NCBI RefSeq assembly: GCF_002575655.3
Contig: NC_053039.3
Span: 372,101,633 to 372,165,632, forward strand
Reading direction: 5' to 3'
Source: Aegilops tauschii subsp. strangulata
Lineage: Eukaryota > Streptophyta > Magnoliopsida > Poales > Poaceae
Length of the DNA: 64,000 bases
The notes under the pieces are model-generated. The model worked only from the letters and a program-made list of their open reading frames with translations, searched no databases and had not been told where the DNA came from. This document shows, one piece after another, positions 1-11,047 of this stretch. Both the position numbers and the translations under genes were made by a program. Position 1 is the stretch's first letter, and every line of letters starts with the position of its first letter.

Positions 1-470
1 TTTGGATGAGTACTCACGGTTGCTTCTCTCCCTCTTTCCCCCTTTCCTATCTATCTGGTTGTCGCAACCAGATGTTGGAGTCCAGGAGCCAGACGCCACC
101 GTCGACGACGACACCTACGACACCGGAGGTGCCTACTACTACGTGCAGGCCGCTGACGACGACCAGGAGTAGTTAGGAGGATCCCTGGCAGGAGGCCTGC
201 GCCTCGTTCGATCTGTACCCCAGTTTGTGCTAGCCTTCTTAAGGCAAACTTGTTTAACTTATGTCTGTACTCAGATATTGTTGCTTCCGCTGACTCATCT
301 GTGATCGAGCACTTGTATTCGAGCCCTCGAGGCCCCTGGCTTGTATTATGATGCTTGTATGACTTATTTATGTTGTAGAGTTGTGTTGTGATATCTTCCC
401 GTGAGTCCCTGACCTTGATCGTACACATTTGCGTGCATGATTAGTGTACGGTCAAATCGGGGGCGTCACA
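1..470 (+). repeat. 5' LTR of chromovirus (3'-terminal 470 bp)
   Basis: Collinear with 9554-10023. It ends GTCACA at 470, directly before the primer-binding site. It contains the last exon-like coding piece of the LTR (72-172, stop TAG at 170-172). Several of the substitutions against the 3' LTR fall in this piece and change amino acids, so there is no sign of coding constraint between these two copies. Confidence 0.9.
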
Positions 471-473
471 AGT

Positions 474-485
474 TGGTATCAGAGC
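474..485 (+). other. Primer-binding site, initiator tRNA-Met type
   Basis: TGGTATCAGAGC lies four bases after the LTR end. It is complementary to the 3' end of plant initiator tRNA-Met and is the usual minus-strand primer site in chromoviruses and many Copia elements. Confidence 0.88.
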
Positions 486-805
486 CAACTGCCTGTAGGA
501 ATCCCCCTTTCCACACTCCTTGGCCGAAGTCGAGTCTAGACATTACAAAACTTTTACTAACATGGCTGTGTGTCTTACGGGCCCACGTCGCCATTGGGTG
601 GTACTAGTTTTTTTTACTCCTCGACCTTTACTCTGGGACTCTGAACTCTCTTCTACTCGGGTTAAACGAATTTACTGACTCTAACACTAGGATCCCGTGA
701 CCGTATTCACCCCAAAGTTGGATAAGCCATAGTTTTTTCTTAGAATAGTATTTTGAACAATTCACACACTGTCATTTGACTCCTTTGAAACGTCTTTGCT
801 TTCAG

Positions 806-1564
806 ATGGAACCCACGAGGCAGGTCGTTCGCCACACGATGGCCATTGGTGCCTCGGGATCACCTGCGATGCTAGCTGAGATGATGACCTATCTGGGTTA
901 TCGCTGGCACCCTGAGTACACCGTCTACGAGGAGTACCAGGACTTTAACCAGGAGCAGTACCGTGCCATCGTCCACCTCTACTCTCGGGAGTACGACTCC
1001 ACTACTGTGCTGCACACCGCACATGGTGTTGGTGTGACCATCGATATGGCTGTCCACGATGCTGCCTATGCTGCTCTGACACGTCTTCGTGGAGAGTATC
1101 AGGAGTTGGACACCTCCCCTTTCAGGCACATTGCTATCGCATCTGATGTTGGTGCGGAGGGATACTATACTGCTGCCTACTCCACTGTCACCCGAGAGCC
1201 CTTCTACCATCAGCACCTTGTTCTGCATGCTGATGGGCTGGATCGAGCTAACCGAGCTCTTCGCCACGAGATGTACACCACCCGTCAGCACCTTTACCGT
1301 GCTCTGACGCTGCTGCACCCCTTTGTCCGATCTGGACAGGTACCGCGTACTGCGATCTACCCAGCCAGGACCATGATGCCCCACGGTGTCGGTTGGCCAG
1401 AGGTGGGAGGCTACTCTCCCGCACTTGGTCCTCTTCTGCCACCTGAGCGTCGGGCTCTACACCTGAGTATCCGTGGCCCCCAGTCTGCTGACGTGGAGGG
1501 CTATCCGTTGCCTCACTACCAGCAGTCGGGCTACGATTACCTCCACAGTACCTCTTGGGACTGA
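806..1564 (+). CDS. Chromovirus leader ORF of unknown function
   Basis: An open frame of 252 codons from ATG 806. The frame is open from 776, but the ATG at 806 follows a splice-acceptor-like CTTTGCTTTCAG ending at 805, so I prefer 806. The product is not Gag, Pol or a recognised envelope: I see no zinc knuckle, no aspartic-protease motif, no signal peptide and no hydrophobic segment. It is rich in Tyr, His and Arg, with a Tyr-rich start (residues about 30-60) and a Pro/Tyr-rich end (residues about 190-250). It lies between the primer site and gag in a different frame from gag, with 238 bp between its stop and the gag ATG. A GTAAGT donor at 1677 and a TTAGCAG acceptor at 1801 could join the transcript to gag. 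The intact frame beside an intact polyprotein suggests a retained element gene. Function unknown. Confidence 0.6.
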   Translation: MEPTRQVVRHTMAIGASGSPAMLAEMMTYLGYRWHPEYTVYEEYQDFNQEQYRAIVHLYSREYDSTTVLHTAHGVGVTIDMAVHDAAYAALTRLRGEYQELDTSPFRHIAIASDVGAEGYYTAAYSTVTREPFYHQHLVLHADGLDRANRALRHEMYTTRQHLYRALTLLHPFVRSGQVPRTAIYPARTMMPHGVGWPEVGGYSPALGPLLPPERRALHLSIRGPQSADVEGYPLPHYQQSGYDYLHSTSWD

Positions 1565-1676
1565 TGTAGGCTTGCTTGTAGTGTTAGATGCATTCGCCGC
1601 GAGCCTGTGTGCCGCCTATGATGTTTTAGTCTATGTACTGAACTCTGTGTACTGAACTCTATGCATGACCCCTTTT

Positions 1677-1801
1677 GTAAGTTATGCCGACTACTATGTA
1701 GTAGCTATCGTGCTCCTTTCATTATGCATGTTTCATCATAAATGATTCTTGTCTTTGCAAATATTTTCCAATGCTGAACTACCCCTGTTATATATTAGCA
1801 G
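1677..1801 (+). other. Candidate intron between leader ORF and gag
   Basis: GTAAGT at 1677-1682 matches the plant donor consensus. A T-rich stretch and TTAGCAG end at 1801, one base before the gag ATG at 1803. Removing it would place the gag start next to the leader exon. This is inferred from consensus sites only. Confidence 0.35.
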
Positions 1802-1802
1802 G

Positions 1803-4800
1803 ATGGTTAGACCAGGTGGTCGTGGTCGTGGTGGCGATGCCCCACCACCACCTGAGTACATGGCTGGTATGATCCAACAGTTTGAACTGAACCGCCAGTT
1901 CATGGAAAATATGATGGCTCAGTTTCCTCGCCCCAATATGAACCAGCAGCCAGCCCAAGTGACTCTTCAAGATTTCATACGCCTCAACCCAACCATCTAC
2001 CGCAGCTCAACTCAGCCTCTGGATGCTGATGACTGGCTCCGTGACATCACCTATGAGATGGAGTCTGCTGATGTAGCCCCTGCCAGCTATGTCACTTTTG
2101 CTTCCTTCTTCTTGAAGGGACCCGCAGCTCAATGGTGGGACAGCCACAGGCGTACTCTGCCAGCTGGAACAATCATCACCTGGCCAAACTTCCAAGCTGC
2201 TTTCCGTGCCCGCTTCATTCCTCAGGGAGTCATGGACCGGAAGAAGCGTGAGTTCCGCAACCTCACCCAAGGCAACAAAACTGTCGAAGCTTATCAGCGG
2301 GAGTTTCTGGACTTGTCCCGCTATGCTGAAGAAGACATTGCAACTGATGCACGCAGACAGGAGAAGTTCCGTGATGGCCTTCAAGCTGACATCAAGCTCG
2401 CACTTCTAGTGCATGACTTTGCTGATTTCTCCACCTTGGTGAACAAGGCCACCAATGTCGAAACTGGTCTGCAGGAATACCAGAGCTCTCACAGGCGCAA
2501 CCGTGACACGGGCTCATCTTCGGGCCCGCCCTCACAGAAGCGTAAGATATGGATCCCGAACAGCATGTACCGTCCAAATGCATCTGCCCCAAGGCAGACC
2601 TATGTTGCACCTCGTCTGCCTCCACCACCGTCTAGGCAGTCAAGACTTCCAGCTCCACCATCCCAAGCTCCTGTTCCCACTCCGAATAATGGCTTGTGCT
2701 TCAGGTGTGGTCAACCAGGGCACCGTGCTAAAGAATGCAACCAGAACCAGAATCAACTGGCCCTTCCAGCAACTGGCCGTGGTAACAATCAGCCCCGCAA
2801 CAACAATGCTAAGTCTTATGGTCGTGCTCATGCCAACCACGTTGATCTCAACGAAGCTCAAGACCAGCCTGCTACTGTGATGGGTACACTCCTCGTAAAT
2901 TCAGTACCAGCATCCGTTTTATTTGATACAGGTGCATCGCATTCATTCATGTCAGAAGATTTTGCATACAAGCACGACGTTAAATGTGAGGAGATGAACA
3001 CCTCTGTATTGGTCAAAACCCCCGTGGGACAGTGTCAAACCTCCTTGGTTGGCATCGATGTCCCCGTGGAAATCGAAGGGCTGGAATTCTATGCCTCTCC
3101 CATTATCCTGAAGTCGTCTAACATCGACCTCATTTTGGGTATGGATTGGTTGAAAGCGCATACTGCTTCTATAGTTTGCGCCACTAAGACCGTCCATCTG
3201 CTACACCCTTCAGATGAAATAGTTGCTTACCAAGCTAATCTGGGGCAAAATGCCGAGGCAAGGCTCTATGCATTGAATGCATTGAACGCTGCACCACTCG
3301 AGGGCATTGAGAACATTCCCGTCGTGCGTGAATTCCTCGACGTCTTCCCTGAAGAACTTCCAGGGATTCCCCCTGCTAGAGCTGTCGAATTCATCATCGA
3401 CTTGAAACCAGGCACCACTCCTATAGCCAAGCGACCCTACAAAATGCCGCCGCATGAACTCCTTGAGCTTAAGGAGGAAATCGACAAATCTCTTCGCAAA
3501 GGATTCATTCGCCCAAGTTGCTCTCCTTGGGGAGCACCTTCTCTCTTTGTCAAGAAGAAGGATGGGACAAACCGGTTAGTTCAAGACTACCGTCCTATAA
3601 ACCAAGCTACCATTCAGAATAAATACCCTCTTCCTCGGATCAATGATCTGTATGATCAACTGGCGGGTTCGTCAGTGTTCTCTAAGCTCGACTTGAGGTT
3701 GGGCTACCACCAGATCCGTGTTCGAGAAGAGGATATCCCAAAGACCGCCTTCGTGACTCGCTATGGTTCATACGAGTACACCGTCATGTCTTTCGGTTTA
3801 ACCAATGCTCCAGCCACCTTCTCTCGTCTGATGAACTATATATTCATGGATTACCTCGACAAGTTCGTCGTGGTTTATCTAGATGATATCCTGGTATTTT
3901 CCAAGAACGAAGAAGAACATGCCGAACATCTTCGACTTGTGCTGGAGAAGCTACGAGAGCATCAACTATATGCCAAGTTCTCCAAATGTGAATTCTGGCT
4001 ACCGGAAGTAACCTATCTTGGGCATGTCATCTCTAAGGATGGTATTGCCGTCAACCCCGAGCGAGTTCAGGCTATTCTTGATTGGACTCCTCCCAAGAAC
4101 GTTAAGCAAGTCAGAAGTTTTCTCGGTCTCGCCAGCTATTGCCGTCGATTCGTCGAGAACTTCTCTAAGATCGCCAGGCCTCTGACTAACCTGTTGCATA
4201 AGGGTGTCAAGTTCCAATGGACAGACAAATGTCAGGAAAGTTTCCAGGCACTCAAAGACAAGTTGACTTCTGCTCCAGTTCTAGCTCCACCTGATACTAA
4301 GAAGGACTTTGTCATTTACTGCGACGCTTCCCGTCAAGGATTAGGCTGTGTCCTAATGCAAGACCGCAAAGTGATTGCTTATGCCTCTCGGCAATTGCGC
4401 CCTCACGAAGAGAACTACCCAGTTCACGACCTCGAACTTGCTGCTGTCATTCATGCGCTGAAGCAGTGGCGACATTACCTTCTCGGTAATCGTTGCGAGA
4501 TCTTCACTGACCACCAAAGTCTGAAGTATCTGTTTACTCAGCCAGATCTGAACCTCCGTCAACAGAGATGGATGGAGCTTGTTGCAGACTTTGACTTGGG
4601 TATTTCCTATATGCCAGGCAAGGCTAATGTAATGGCTGATGCCTTGAGCCGCAAGTCTTACTGCAACCACCTCCAGGTTCATAAAGTTCAGCCCTCGCTT
4701 GTTGAAGAATTCAGGAAGCTGAACCTCCATATTGTTCCTTCGGGTGCACTCACTCCCCCTCCTAAGGAGTTTGGCAAGGTGAACCTCCACGTTGTTACCC

Positions 4801-6281
4801 AGGGTTCCCTCAATACCCTAGTTGCTAAACCAGATCTCGTGGATAGCATCAAAAGGCTACAGAAGTATGACTCTGAAGCCCACAAGATTAAGCGCTACCT
4901 CGCAGAAGGAAAGCCCTCATTCTTCACCATTGCTGGAGATGGCACCCTATACTTCAAGGGCCGCCTAGTGGTGCCATGTGCAGAGAAAAACCTGGATATG
5001 ACACAGGAAGTTATGAAAGAAGCTCATGATACGCCTCTGTGTATCCATCCTGGTAGTACAAAGATGTACCAAGACATCCGTCAGAGATTCTGGTGGTCTA
5101 ATATGAAGCAAGCCATTGCTCGTTATGTCGCTGAGTGTGACGTTTGCCGTCGTATCAAAGCAGAACATCAAAGGCCTGCGGGAACTCTGCAACCTATCTC
5201 TATTCCTGAATGGAAATGGGACCATGTTGAGATGGACTTCGTCACTGGATTTCCCAAATCACAGAAAGGTAATGATGCTATTCTTGTCATCATTGACCGG
5301 CTTTCCAAAGTTGCACATTTCCTGGCAGTCAAAGAAACGATCACTGCTAGCCAGTTGGCAACGCTCTATATGTCCAGGATTGTTTCACTCCACGGTATTC
5401 CATTGGTTATCAGCTCAGACCGTGGTAGCTTATTCACTTCAAGATTCTGGGCAAGTTTCCAAGAAGCTATGGGAACTCATCTGTCATTCAGTACTGCGTT
5501 TCATCCTCAATCGCAAGGGCAAGTTGAACGCGTCAACCAAGTCCTCAAAGATATGCTTCGAGCCTGTGTTATTTCCTTCGGCAAGAAATGGGAGGAATCT
5601 CTCCCGTATGCTGAGTTCTCTTATAATAATAGCTATCAAGCTAGTCTGAAGATGGCCCCCTTCGAAGTGTTATATGGACGAAAGTGCCGAACCCCTCTGA
5701 ACTGGTCAGAAACTGGGGAACGTCCACTCTTCGGTCCGGATATTATCCAAGATGCCGAAGAACAAGTCCGCATTATTCGTGAGAATCTCAAGACTGCTCA
5801 GTCACGTCAGAAGAGTCAGTATGACTGTCATCATAAAGACATGGTCTATCAACCTGGCGAAAAGGCTTATCTTCGAGTCACACCTATGAAGGGTGCTCAC
5901 CGCTTCGGGATCAAGGGCAAACTAGCTCCTCGCTATATTGGCCCATTCACTATTCTCGAAAGGCGTGGAAAAGTGGCATACCAACTGGAGCTGCCGCCGA
6001 ACCTTTCTCAGGTTCACGATGTGTTCTATGTGTCACAGCTCCGCCGTTGCTTCAAGGATCCAATCCGAGCTGTGGATCATGAAGTGCTCGAATTGCAGCA
6101 AGACCTCTCCTATAAGGAGCATCCGGTCCGCATTCTCGACCAAGCTGAACGCCGCACACGTCAGAAGGCGATCAAGTTTCTCAAAGTCCAGTGGTCGCAC
6201 CATTCTGAAGATGAGGCCACTTGGGAACGAGAGGATCGTCTGCGCGAAGAATACCCCGCACTGTTTCCTTCTACCTCCTAA
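1803..6281 (+). CDS. Gag-Pol polyprotein of chromovirus, uninterrupted
   Basis: One open frame; I take ATG 1803 because the upstream in-frame ATG (1749) precedes the candidate splice acceptor. From 1803 it is 1492 codons. Domains, numbered from the ATG at 1749: Gag about 60-250; CCHC knuckle ([14 protein letters not shown]) about 316-330; aspartic protease (LFDTGAS) about 390; reverse transcriptase about 560-780 with YLDD near 710; RNase H from about 858 (DASRQGLG, later TDHQSLKY); integrase with HHCC finger about 1099-1140 and catalytic Asp, Asp, Glu near 1161, 1223 and 1259 ([14 protein letters not shown]); chromodomain about 1457-1507 ([15 protein letters not shown]). All hallmark residues are present, which fits an autonomous element. 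The C-terminal chromodomain is the basis for calling a chromovirus; such domains are known to steer integration to particular chromatin. No frameshift or stop was seen. Confidence 0.93.
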   Translation: MVRPGGRGRGGDAPPPPEYMAGMIQQFELNRQFMENMMAQFPRPNMNQQPAQVTLQDFIRLNPTIYRSSTQPLDADDWLRDITYEMESADVAPASYVTFASFFLKGPAAQWWDSHRRTLPAGTIITWPNFQAAFRARFIPQGVMDRKKREFRNLTQGNKTVEAYQREFLDLSRYAEEDIATDARRQEKFRDGLQADIKLALLVHDFADFSTLVNKATNVETGLQEYQSSHRRNRDTGSSSGPPSQKRKIWIPNSMYRPNASAPRQTYVAPRLPPPPSRQSRLPAPPSQAPVPTPNNGLCFRCGQPGHRAKECNQNQNQLALPATGRGNNQPRNNNAKSYGRAHANHVDLNEAQDQPATVMGTLLVNSVPASVLFDTGASHSFMSEDFAYKHDVKCEEMNTSVLVKTPVGQCQTSLVGIDVPVEIEGLEFYASPIILKSSNIDLILGMDWLKAHTASIVCATKTVHLLHPSDEIVAYQANLGQNAEARLYALNALNAAPLEGIENIPVVREFLDVFPEELPGIPPARAVEFIIDLKPGTTPIAKRPYKMPPHELLELKEEIDKSLRKGFIRPSCSPWGAPSLFVKKKDGTNRLVQDYRPINQATIQNKYPLPRINDLYDQLAGSSVFSKLDLRLGYHQIRVREEDIPKTAFVTRYGSYEYTVMSFGLTNAPATFSRLMNYIFMDYLDKFVVVYLDDILVFSKNEEEHAEHLRLVLEKLREHQLYAKFSKCEFWLPEVTYLGHVISKDGIAVNPERVQAILDWTPPKNVKQVRSFLGLASYCRRFVENFSKIARPLTNLLHKGVKFQWTDKCQESFQALKDKLTSAPVLAPPDTKKDFVIYCDASRQGLGCVLMQDRKVIAYASRQLRPHEENYPVHDLELAAVIHALKQWRHYLLGNRCEIFTDHQSLKYLFTQPDLNLRQQRWMELVADFDLGISYMPGKANVMADALSRKSYCNHLQVHKVQPSLVEEFRKLNLHIVPSGALTPPPKEFGKVNLHVVTQGSLNTLVAKPDLVDSIKRLQKYDSEAHKIKRYLAEGKPSFFTIAGDGTLYFKGRLVVPCAEKNLDMTQEVMKEAHDTPLCIHPGSTKMYQDIRQRFWWSNMKQAIARYVAECDVCRRIKAEHQRPAGTLQPISIPEWKWDHVEMDFVTGFPKSQKGNDAILVIIDRLSKVAHFLAVKETITASQLATLYMSRIVSLHGIPLVISSDRGSLFTSRFWASFQEAMGTHLSFSTAFHPQSQGQVERVNQVLKDMLRACVISFGKKWEESLPYAEFSYNNSYQASLKMAPFEVLYGRKCRTPLNWSETGERPLFGPDIIQDAEEQVRIIRENLKTAQSRQKSQYDCHHKDMVYQPGEKAYLRVTPMKGAHRFGIKGKLAPRYIGPFTILERRGKVAYQLELPPNLSQVHDVFYVSQLRRCFKDPIRAVDHEVLELQQDLSYKEHPVRILDQAERRTRQKAIKFLKVQWSHHSEDEATWEREDRLREEYPALFPSTS

Positions 6282-6303
6282 ATCTCGGGACGATATTTCT
6301 TGT

Positions 6304-6316
6304 AGTGGAGGAGATT
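6304..6316 (+). other. Polypurine tract of chromovirus
   Basis: AGTGGAGGAGATT lies immediately before the 3' LTR start (TGTAACACCC), the usual plus-strand priming position. The short gap from the pol stop (6281) to the LTR contains nothing else. Confidence 0.8.
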
Positions 6317-9300
6317 TGTAACACCCTGAGGATCATGCTACAGTAACTCTCTGTGATTAAGCTAATCATGTTGCTAAACAGGGCATGATCACATTTGGAA
6401 TCACATTTCTTTTCAAACTCCTAATTCAAACTTCAATTAAAACAAAAGTGGAAAATAAAAGTTTTCAAAAATTTAAACAAAAATGTTCGGTGGGTGCCAA
6501 ATAATACACTGGTAATTATGGTGGAGAAAACACATTTTTATAAAATACCTAAATACTTTTAAATGAAATAAAACAGAAAAGAAAATAAACAAATAAAAAG
6601 AAAATGCAAAAGAACACAGACAAAGAAAAAGAAAAAGGAGAAGGCCCCCCCCCACAGCACCCCTGGCCCAACTGGGCCGACCCCCGGCCCAGCCCACCTC
6701 TCCCACTCACCCCCCTTCCCTGTTCCCCTGACCGGGGTCGGAACAGGGGCAGTCCCCGCCGCACCCCCTCGCCGGCGACGGGGAGGATAAGGTCGCCAGC
6801 TCCCCCCGCCTCCTCGGGCCTCTCTCCCACTCACCCCCGCTCACCTCTCGGCCCCTGCGCCTCTCTCTTCCCCCCCCCCCAGATCCGCGCCGCTCTTCCC
6901 TTCCCCACGCCCGACGCGGTCGCCGCCGTTCCCGTTGTTCACACGGCCACCGTGCCCACCTCGCCGCCCCACGTTGTCTCCAAGGACCGCCATCGCCCGC
7001 TGCTTCGTCTGGTGCAGCCCGTTGGAGACCGGAGCCCCTACAACGAGCACACCGAGCTCGTCTTCAACTTCGGACGCCGGCGACCCCCTTCTTCCCCGGC
7101 GCCGATCTGCTGCTCCTAAGCCCCTCACCGGCCTCAGTGTGCCGCACGGTGAGCCTCTCCCCCTCCTCCCCTGTCCTTTCTCTCTCGCGCGCCCCCTAGC
7201 GGCTTCCCCACGCGCGCCCGAACGCCGCGCCGCGGAGCTCGTCGCCGGCGGGTCTCCGGTGACCATTTGGTCATGGGCGTAGGCCCGTTAGCTCGACCGC
7301 ATCGTGCCGCACCCGCCTAGCTAGTTAGTTCGGCCGCTCGCGCGCTCTAACGCCGCACCCGCCCCAGCCCGAAGCACTTCGCCGCCGGCGAGCTCGTAGC
7401 GCTCGCCCCCGCCCGTTCCAGCCGCTCCGGCCACCACCGTTGGACGCGCGGCGCCGAGCCGCGTCGAACGCGCCCAGCCACGACCCCGCAGACCCCCTGT
7501 GCGCGAAACCCGCGCCCCTCCCGAGCCGCGCCGCCGCGTTTGGCTCGTCGGAGTTGCTCCGGCGCCGGCCGCCGACGTGGCTGGCCTGGGCCCCCCCAGT
7601 GCCACTGCCAGTGGGCCTCGTGGGCCCCGTTGACTGGGTCCACCCAGTCAACGTGCTGACTGGGCAGGCCCAGCCACTGACATGCGGGCCCCGCCGCAAA
7701 AATTAAAAAGAAAAAGAAAAAGAAAAATGTTTTATAAATAAAAATAATTAGATTAACTAATCACTCACTGACATATGGGGCCCACCCCTCTAATTAGACT
7801 GTTAGTTTAGTTTAAATTAATATTAGACTAACAGAGGCTGACATGTGGGTCCCACTGGACCCACCTGTCTGGTTTGACTGGTCAGCCGACCTGTTGACCT
7901 GCTGACGTCAGCATTGCCTCATGCTGACGTCATAATTCATTTTTGCTTAATTCAAATAATTCCAGAAATTCAAATAAACTTTGAAAATTCATATCTTTTA
8001 AACCGTAACTCGGATGAGAATGTTTTCTATATGAAAGTTGCTCAGAACGACGAGACGAATCCGAATACGCAGTCCGTTCATCCACCACACCTCCCTAACC
8101 TATCAAACTAGCAACTTTCCCCCTCCGGTCCGTCTGTCCGAAAACGCGAAACATCGGGAATACCTCCCGGTTGTTTCCCCCCTTCACCGGTACCATCTAC
8201 TGTCGCGTTAGGTCACACCTAGCACCGCTCGTTTTCATGTCACGCATCGTCATGCTTATGTTTGCATTGTATTTACTGTTTCTTCTCCCTCTTCTCTCCG
8301 GTAGACTACGAGACCGACACTGCTGTTGCCCAGTTCGACTACGGAGTTGACGACCCCTCCTACTTGCCAGAGCAACCAGGCAAGCCCCCCCCCTTGATCA
8401 CCAGATATCGCCTATTCTTCTCTATACTGCTTGCATTAGAGTAGTGTAGCATGTTACTGCTTTCCGATATCCTATCCTGATGCATAGCCTATCCTTGCTA
8501 CTACTGTTGATACCTTTACCTGCAATCCTACATGCTTAGTATAGGATGCTAGATTTCCATCAGTGGCCCTACATTCTTGTCCGTCTGCTGTGCTATACTA
8601 TCGGGCCGTGATCACCTGGGCGGTGATCACGAGTATATACTTATATACTACATACATGACACATGTGATGACTAAAGTCGGGTCGGCTCGTAGGAGTACC
8701 CGCAAGTGGATCTTTGTGGCGGAGCGACAGGGCAGGTTGAGACCGCCTAGGTGAGAGGTGGGCCTGGCCCTGGTCGGCGTTCGCGGTTACTTAACACGCT
8801 TAACGAGATCTTGGTATTTGATCTGAGTCTGGCCATTTGGTCTATACGCACTAACCATCTACGCGGGAGTAGTTATGGGTATCCCGGCGTCGTGGTATCA
8901 GCCGAAGCCTTCTTGACGTTAGCGACTGAGTGGCGCGCGCCGGATTGGACTGGAACGCCACTAGGCTAGGTCTGCTTCCGGCCGCGTACGCAACGTGCAG
9001 GTGTGCATAGGGCAATGGGCCCAGACCCCTGCGCGCATAGGGTTAGACCGGCGTGCTGACCTCTCTGTTGTGCTTAGGTGGGGCTGCGACGCGTTGATCT
9101 TACGAGGCCGGGCATGACCCAGGAAAGTGTGTCCGGCCAAATGGGATCGAGCGTGTTGGGTTATGTGGTGCACCCCTGCAGGGAAGTTTATCTATTCGAG
9201 TAGCCGTGTCCCTCGGTAAAAGGACGACCCGGAGTTGTACCTTGACCTTATGACAACTAGAACTGGATACTGAATAGAACACACCCTTCCAAGTGCCAGA

Positions 9301-10023
9301 TACAACCCGGTGATCGCTCTCTAACAGGGCGACGAGGAGGGGATCGCCGGGTAGGATTATGCTATGCGATGCTACTTGGAGGACTTCAATCTACTCTCTT
9401 CTACCTGCTGCAAGATGGAGATGGCCAGAAGCGTAGTCTTCGACAGGACTAGCTATCCCTCTTTTATTCTGGCATTCTGCAGTTCAGTCCACTGATATGC
9501 CCCTTTACACATATACCCATGCATATGTAGTGTAGCTCCTTGCTTGCGAGTACTTTGGATGAGTACTCACGGTTGCTTCTCTCCCTCTTTCCCCCTTTCC
9601 TATCTATCTGGTTGTCGCAACCAGATGTTGGAGTCCAGGAGCCAGACGCCACCGTCGACGACAACACCTACGACACTGGAGGTGCCTGCTACTACGTGCA
9701 GGCCGCTGACGGCGACCAGGAGTAGTTAGGAGGATCCCAGGCAGGAGGCCTGCGCCTCGTTCGATCTGTACCCCAGTTTGTGCTAGCCTTCTTAAGGCAA
9801 ACTTGTTTAACTTATGTCTGTACTCAGATATTGTTGCTTCCGCTGACTCGTCTGTGATCGAGCACTTGTATTCGAGCCCTCGAGGCCCCTGGCTTGTATT
9901 ATGATGCTTGTATGACTTATTTATGTTGTAGAGTTGTGTTGTGATATCTTCCCGTGAGTCCCTGACCTTGATCGTACACATTTGCGTGCATGATTAGTGT
10001 ACGGTCAAATCGGGGGTGTCACA
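6317..10023 (+). repeat. 3' LTR of chromovirus (3707 bp)
   Basis: Runs from TGTAACACCC to GGTGTCACA. It is unusually long. The first 300 bp is AT-rich. About 6640-7680 is very GC-rich and Pro/Arg-coding in several frames, like a CpG-rich promoter and first exon. Then come AT-rich DNA, an acidic coding-like piece at 8305-8379 and another at 9625-9725. The remaining stretches show no recognisable genes. Confidence 0.9.
8305..9725 (+). other. Exon-like coding pieces inside the chromovirus LTR (hypothetical spliced ORF)
   Basis: Piece A, 8305-8379, follows CTCTCCGGTAG and is followed by a GC-type donor (CCAG|GCAAGC). Piece B, 9625-9725, follows CGCAACCAG and ends in TAG. A ends after the first base of a codon and B starts with the remaining two, so the frame is kept. 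A possible earlier exon ends at 7148 before GTGAGC and also leaves one base, matching A's start. Both pieces encode acidic, Tyr/Asp-rich peptides (for example DYETDTAVAQFDYGVDD). No convincing ATG was found in the first exon. Phase compatibility by chance is about one in nine, so this is suggestive only. Confidence 0.35.
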
Positions 10024-11047
10024 ATAACTTTGGGGTTTATGGAAGTGTATGCACAAGCAGTATTCCCGCTTAGTACAAGTGAAGGCTAGAAAAAGGCTGG
10101 GAAGCGACCAACTAGAGAGCGACAACAGTCATGAACATGCATTAAAATTAATAAACATTGAGACCAAGCATGAGTAGGATATAATCCACCATGAACATAA
10201 ATATCGTGGAGGCTATGTTGATTTTGTTTCAACTACATGCGTGAACATGTGCCAAGTCGAGCCACTTGAATCATTCAAAGGAGGATACCACCCTATCATA
10301 CCACATCACAACCATTTTAATAGCATGTTGGCACGCAAGGTAAACCATTATAAACTCCTAGCTAATTAAGCATGGCATAAGCAACTATAATCTCTAATTG
10401 TCATTGCAAACATGTTTCATTCATAATAGGCTGAATCAGGAACGATGAACTAATCATATTTACAAAAACAAGAGAGGTCGAGTTCATACCAGCTTTTCTC
10501 ATCTCAATCAGTCCATCATATATCGTCATTATTGCCTTTCACTTGCACGACCGAACAGTGTGAATAATAATAATAGTGCACGTGCATTGCACTAAGCTGG
10601 AATCTGCAAGCATTTAATACAAGGGAGAAGACAAGGTAATATGGGCTCTTGGTTAAATCAACAATAATGCATATAAGAGCCACTCAATGTTTTCATCACG
10701 GTCTTCTCCTCTCGACCCCCAAAGAAAAGAAAAGAAATAAAACTATTTACACGGGAAAGCTCCCAACAAACAAAAGAAGAACGAGAAATCTTTTTGGGTT
10801 TTTCTTTTAATTATTACTACTACAGGCATGGAAAGTAAACTAGCTAAAAAGCTACACTTAATTTTTTTGGTTTTTCTTAAGGTTTTTTTAAACACACAAG
10901 AAGAAGACTAGAAAAGAAAATAAACTAGCATGGATATTACAATGAAAAAGTATGAGCACCGACAACTAGAATGAGTGCGTGAACATGAATGTAATGTCGG
11001 TGAGAAATACGTACTCCCCCAAGCTTAGGCTTTTGGCCTAAGTTGGT
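10024..11047 (-). other. Internal 3' non-coding region of the Athila-type element
   Basis: AT-rich DNA with no usable ORF. Read on the minus strand, an AAGCTTGGGGGAGT purine run lies at 11013-11026, just after the accessory ORF, and resembles internal purine tracts of Athila-type elements. Nothing else was recognised. Confidence 0.5.

Larger units (their letters stand above)
1..10023 (+). mobile_element. Ty3/Gypsy chromovirus (Tekay/Del-like), 5' LTR cut by window edge
   Basis: The window opens inside the 5' LTR. Positions 1-470 match 9554-10023 without an indel and with about 7 substitutions by eye (about 1.5%). Order: partial 5' LTR, initiator-Met-type primer site at 474, an extra ORF (806-1564), an uninterrupted gag-pol ORF (1803-6281) with a C-terminal chromodomain, a purine tract, and a 3707-bp 3' LTR (6317-10023). 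The LTR starts TGTAACACCC and ends GGTGTCACA, a near-perfect terminal inverted repeat. The right flank (ATAAC at 10024) would be the target duplication, but the left flank is outside the window. The flanking DNA is the internal region of an Athila-type element, so this is a nested insertion. Low LTR divergence and the open polyprotein suggest a young, possibly autonomous copy. The chromodomain, the RT-RNaseH-INT order and the primer site support the lineage; the family name was not determined. Confidence 0.9.

Noticed and set aside
6604..7119. 171-codon Pro/Arg-rich frame in the chromovirus LTR
   Set aside because: Low-complexity GC-rich DNA, ends in TAA before the candidate donor; only the other frame is compatible with the exon-like pieces.
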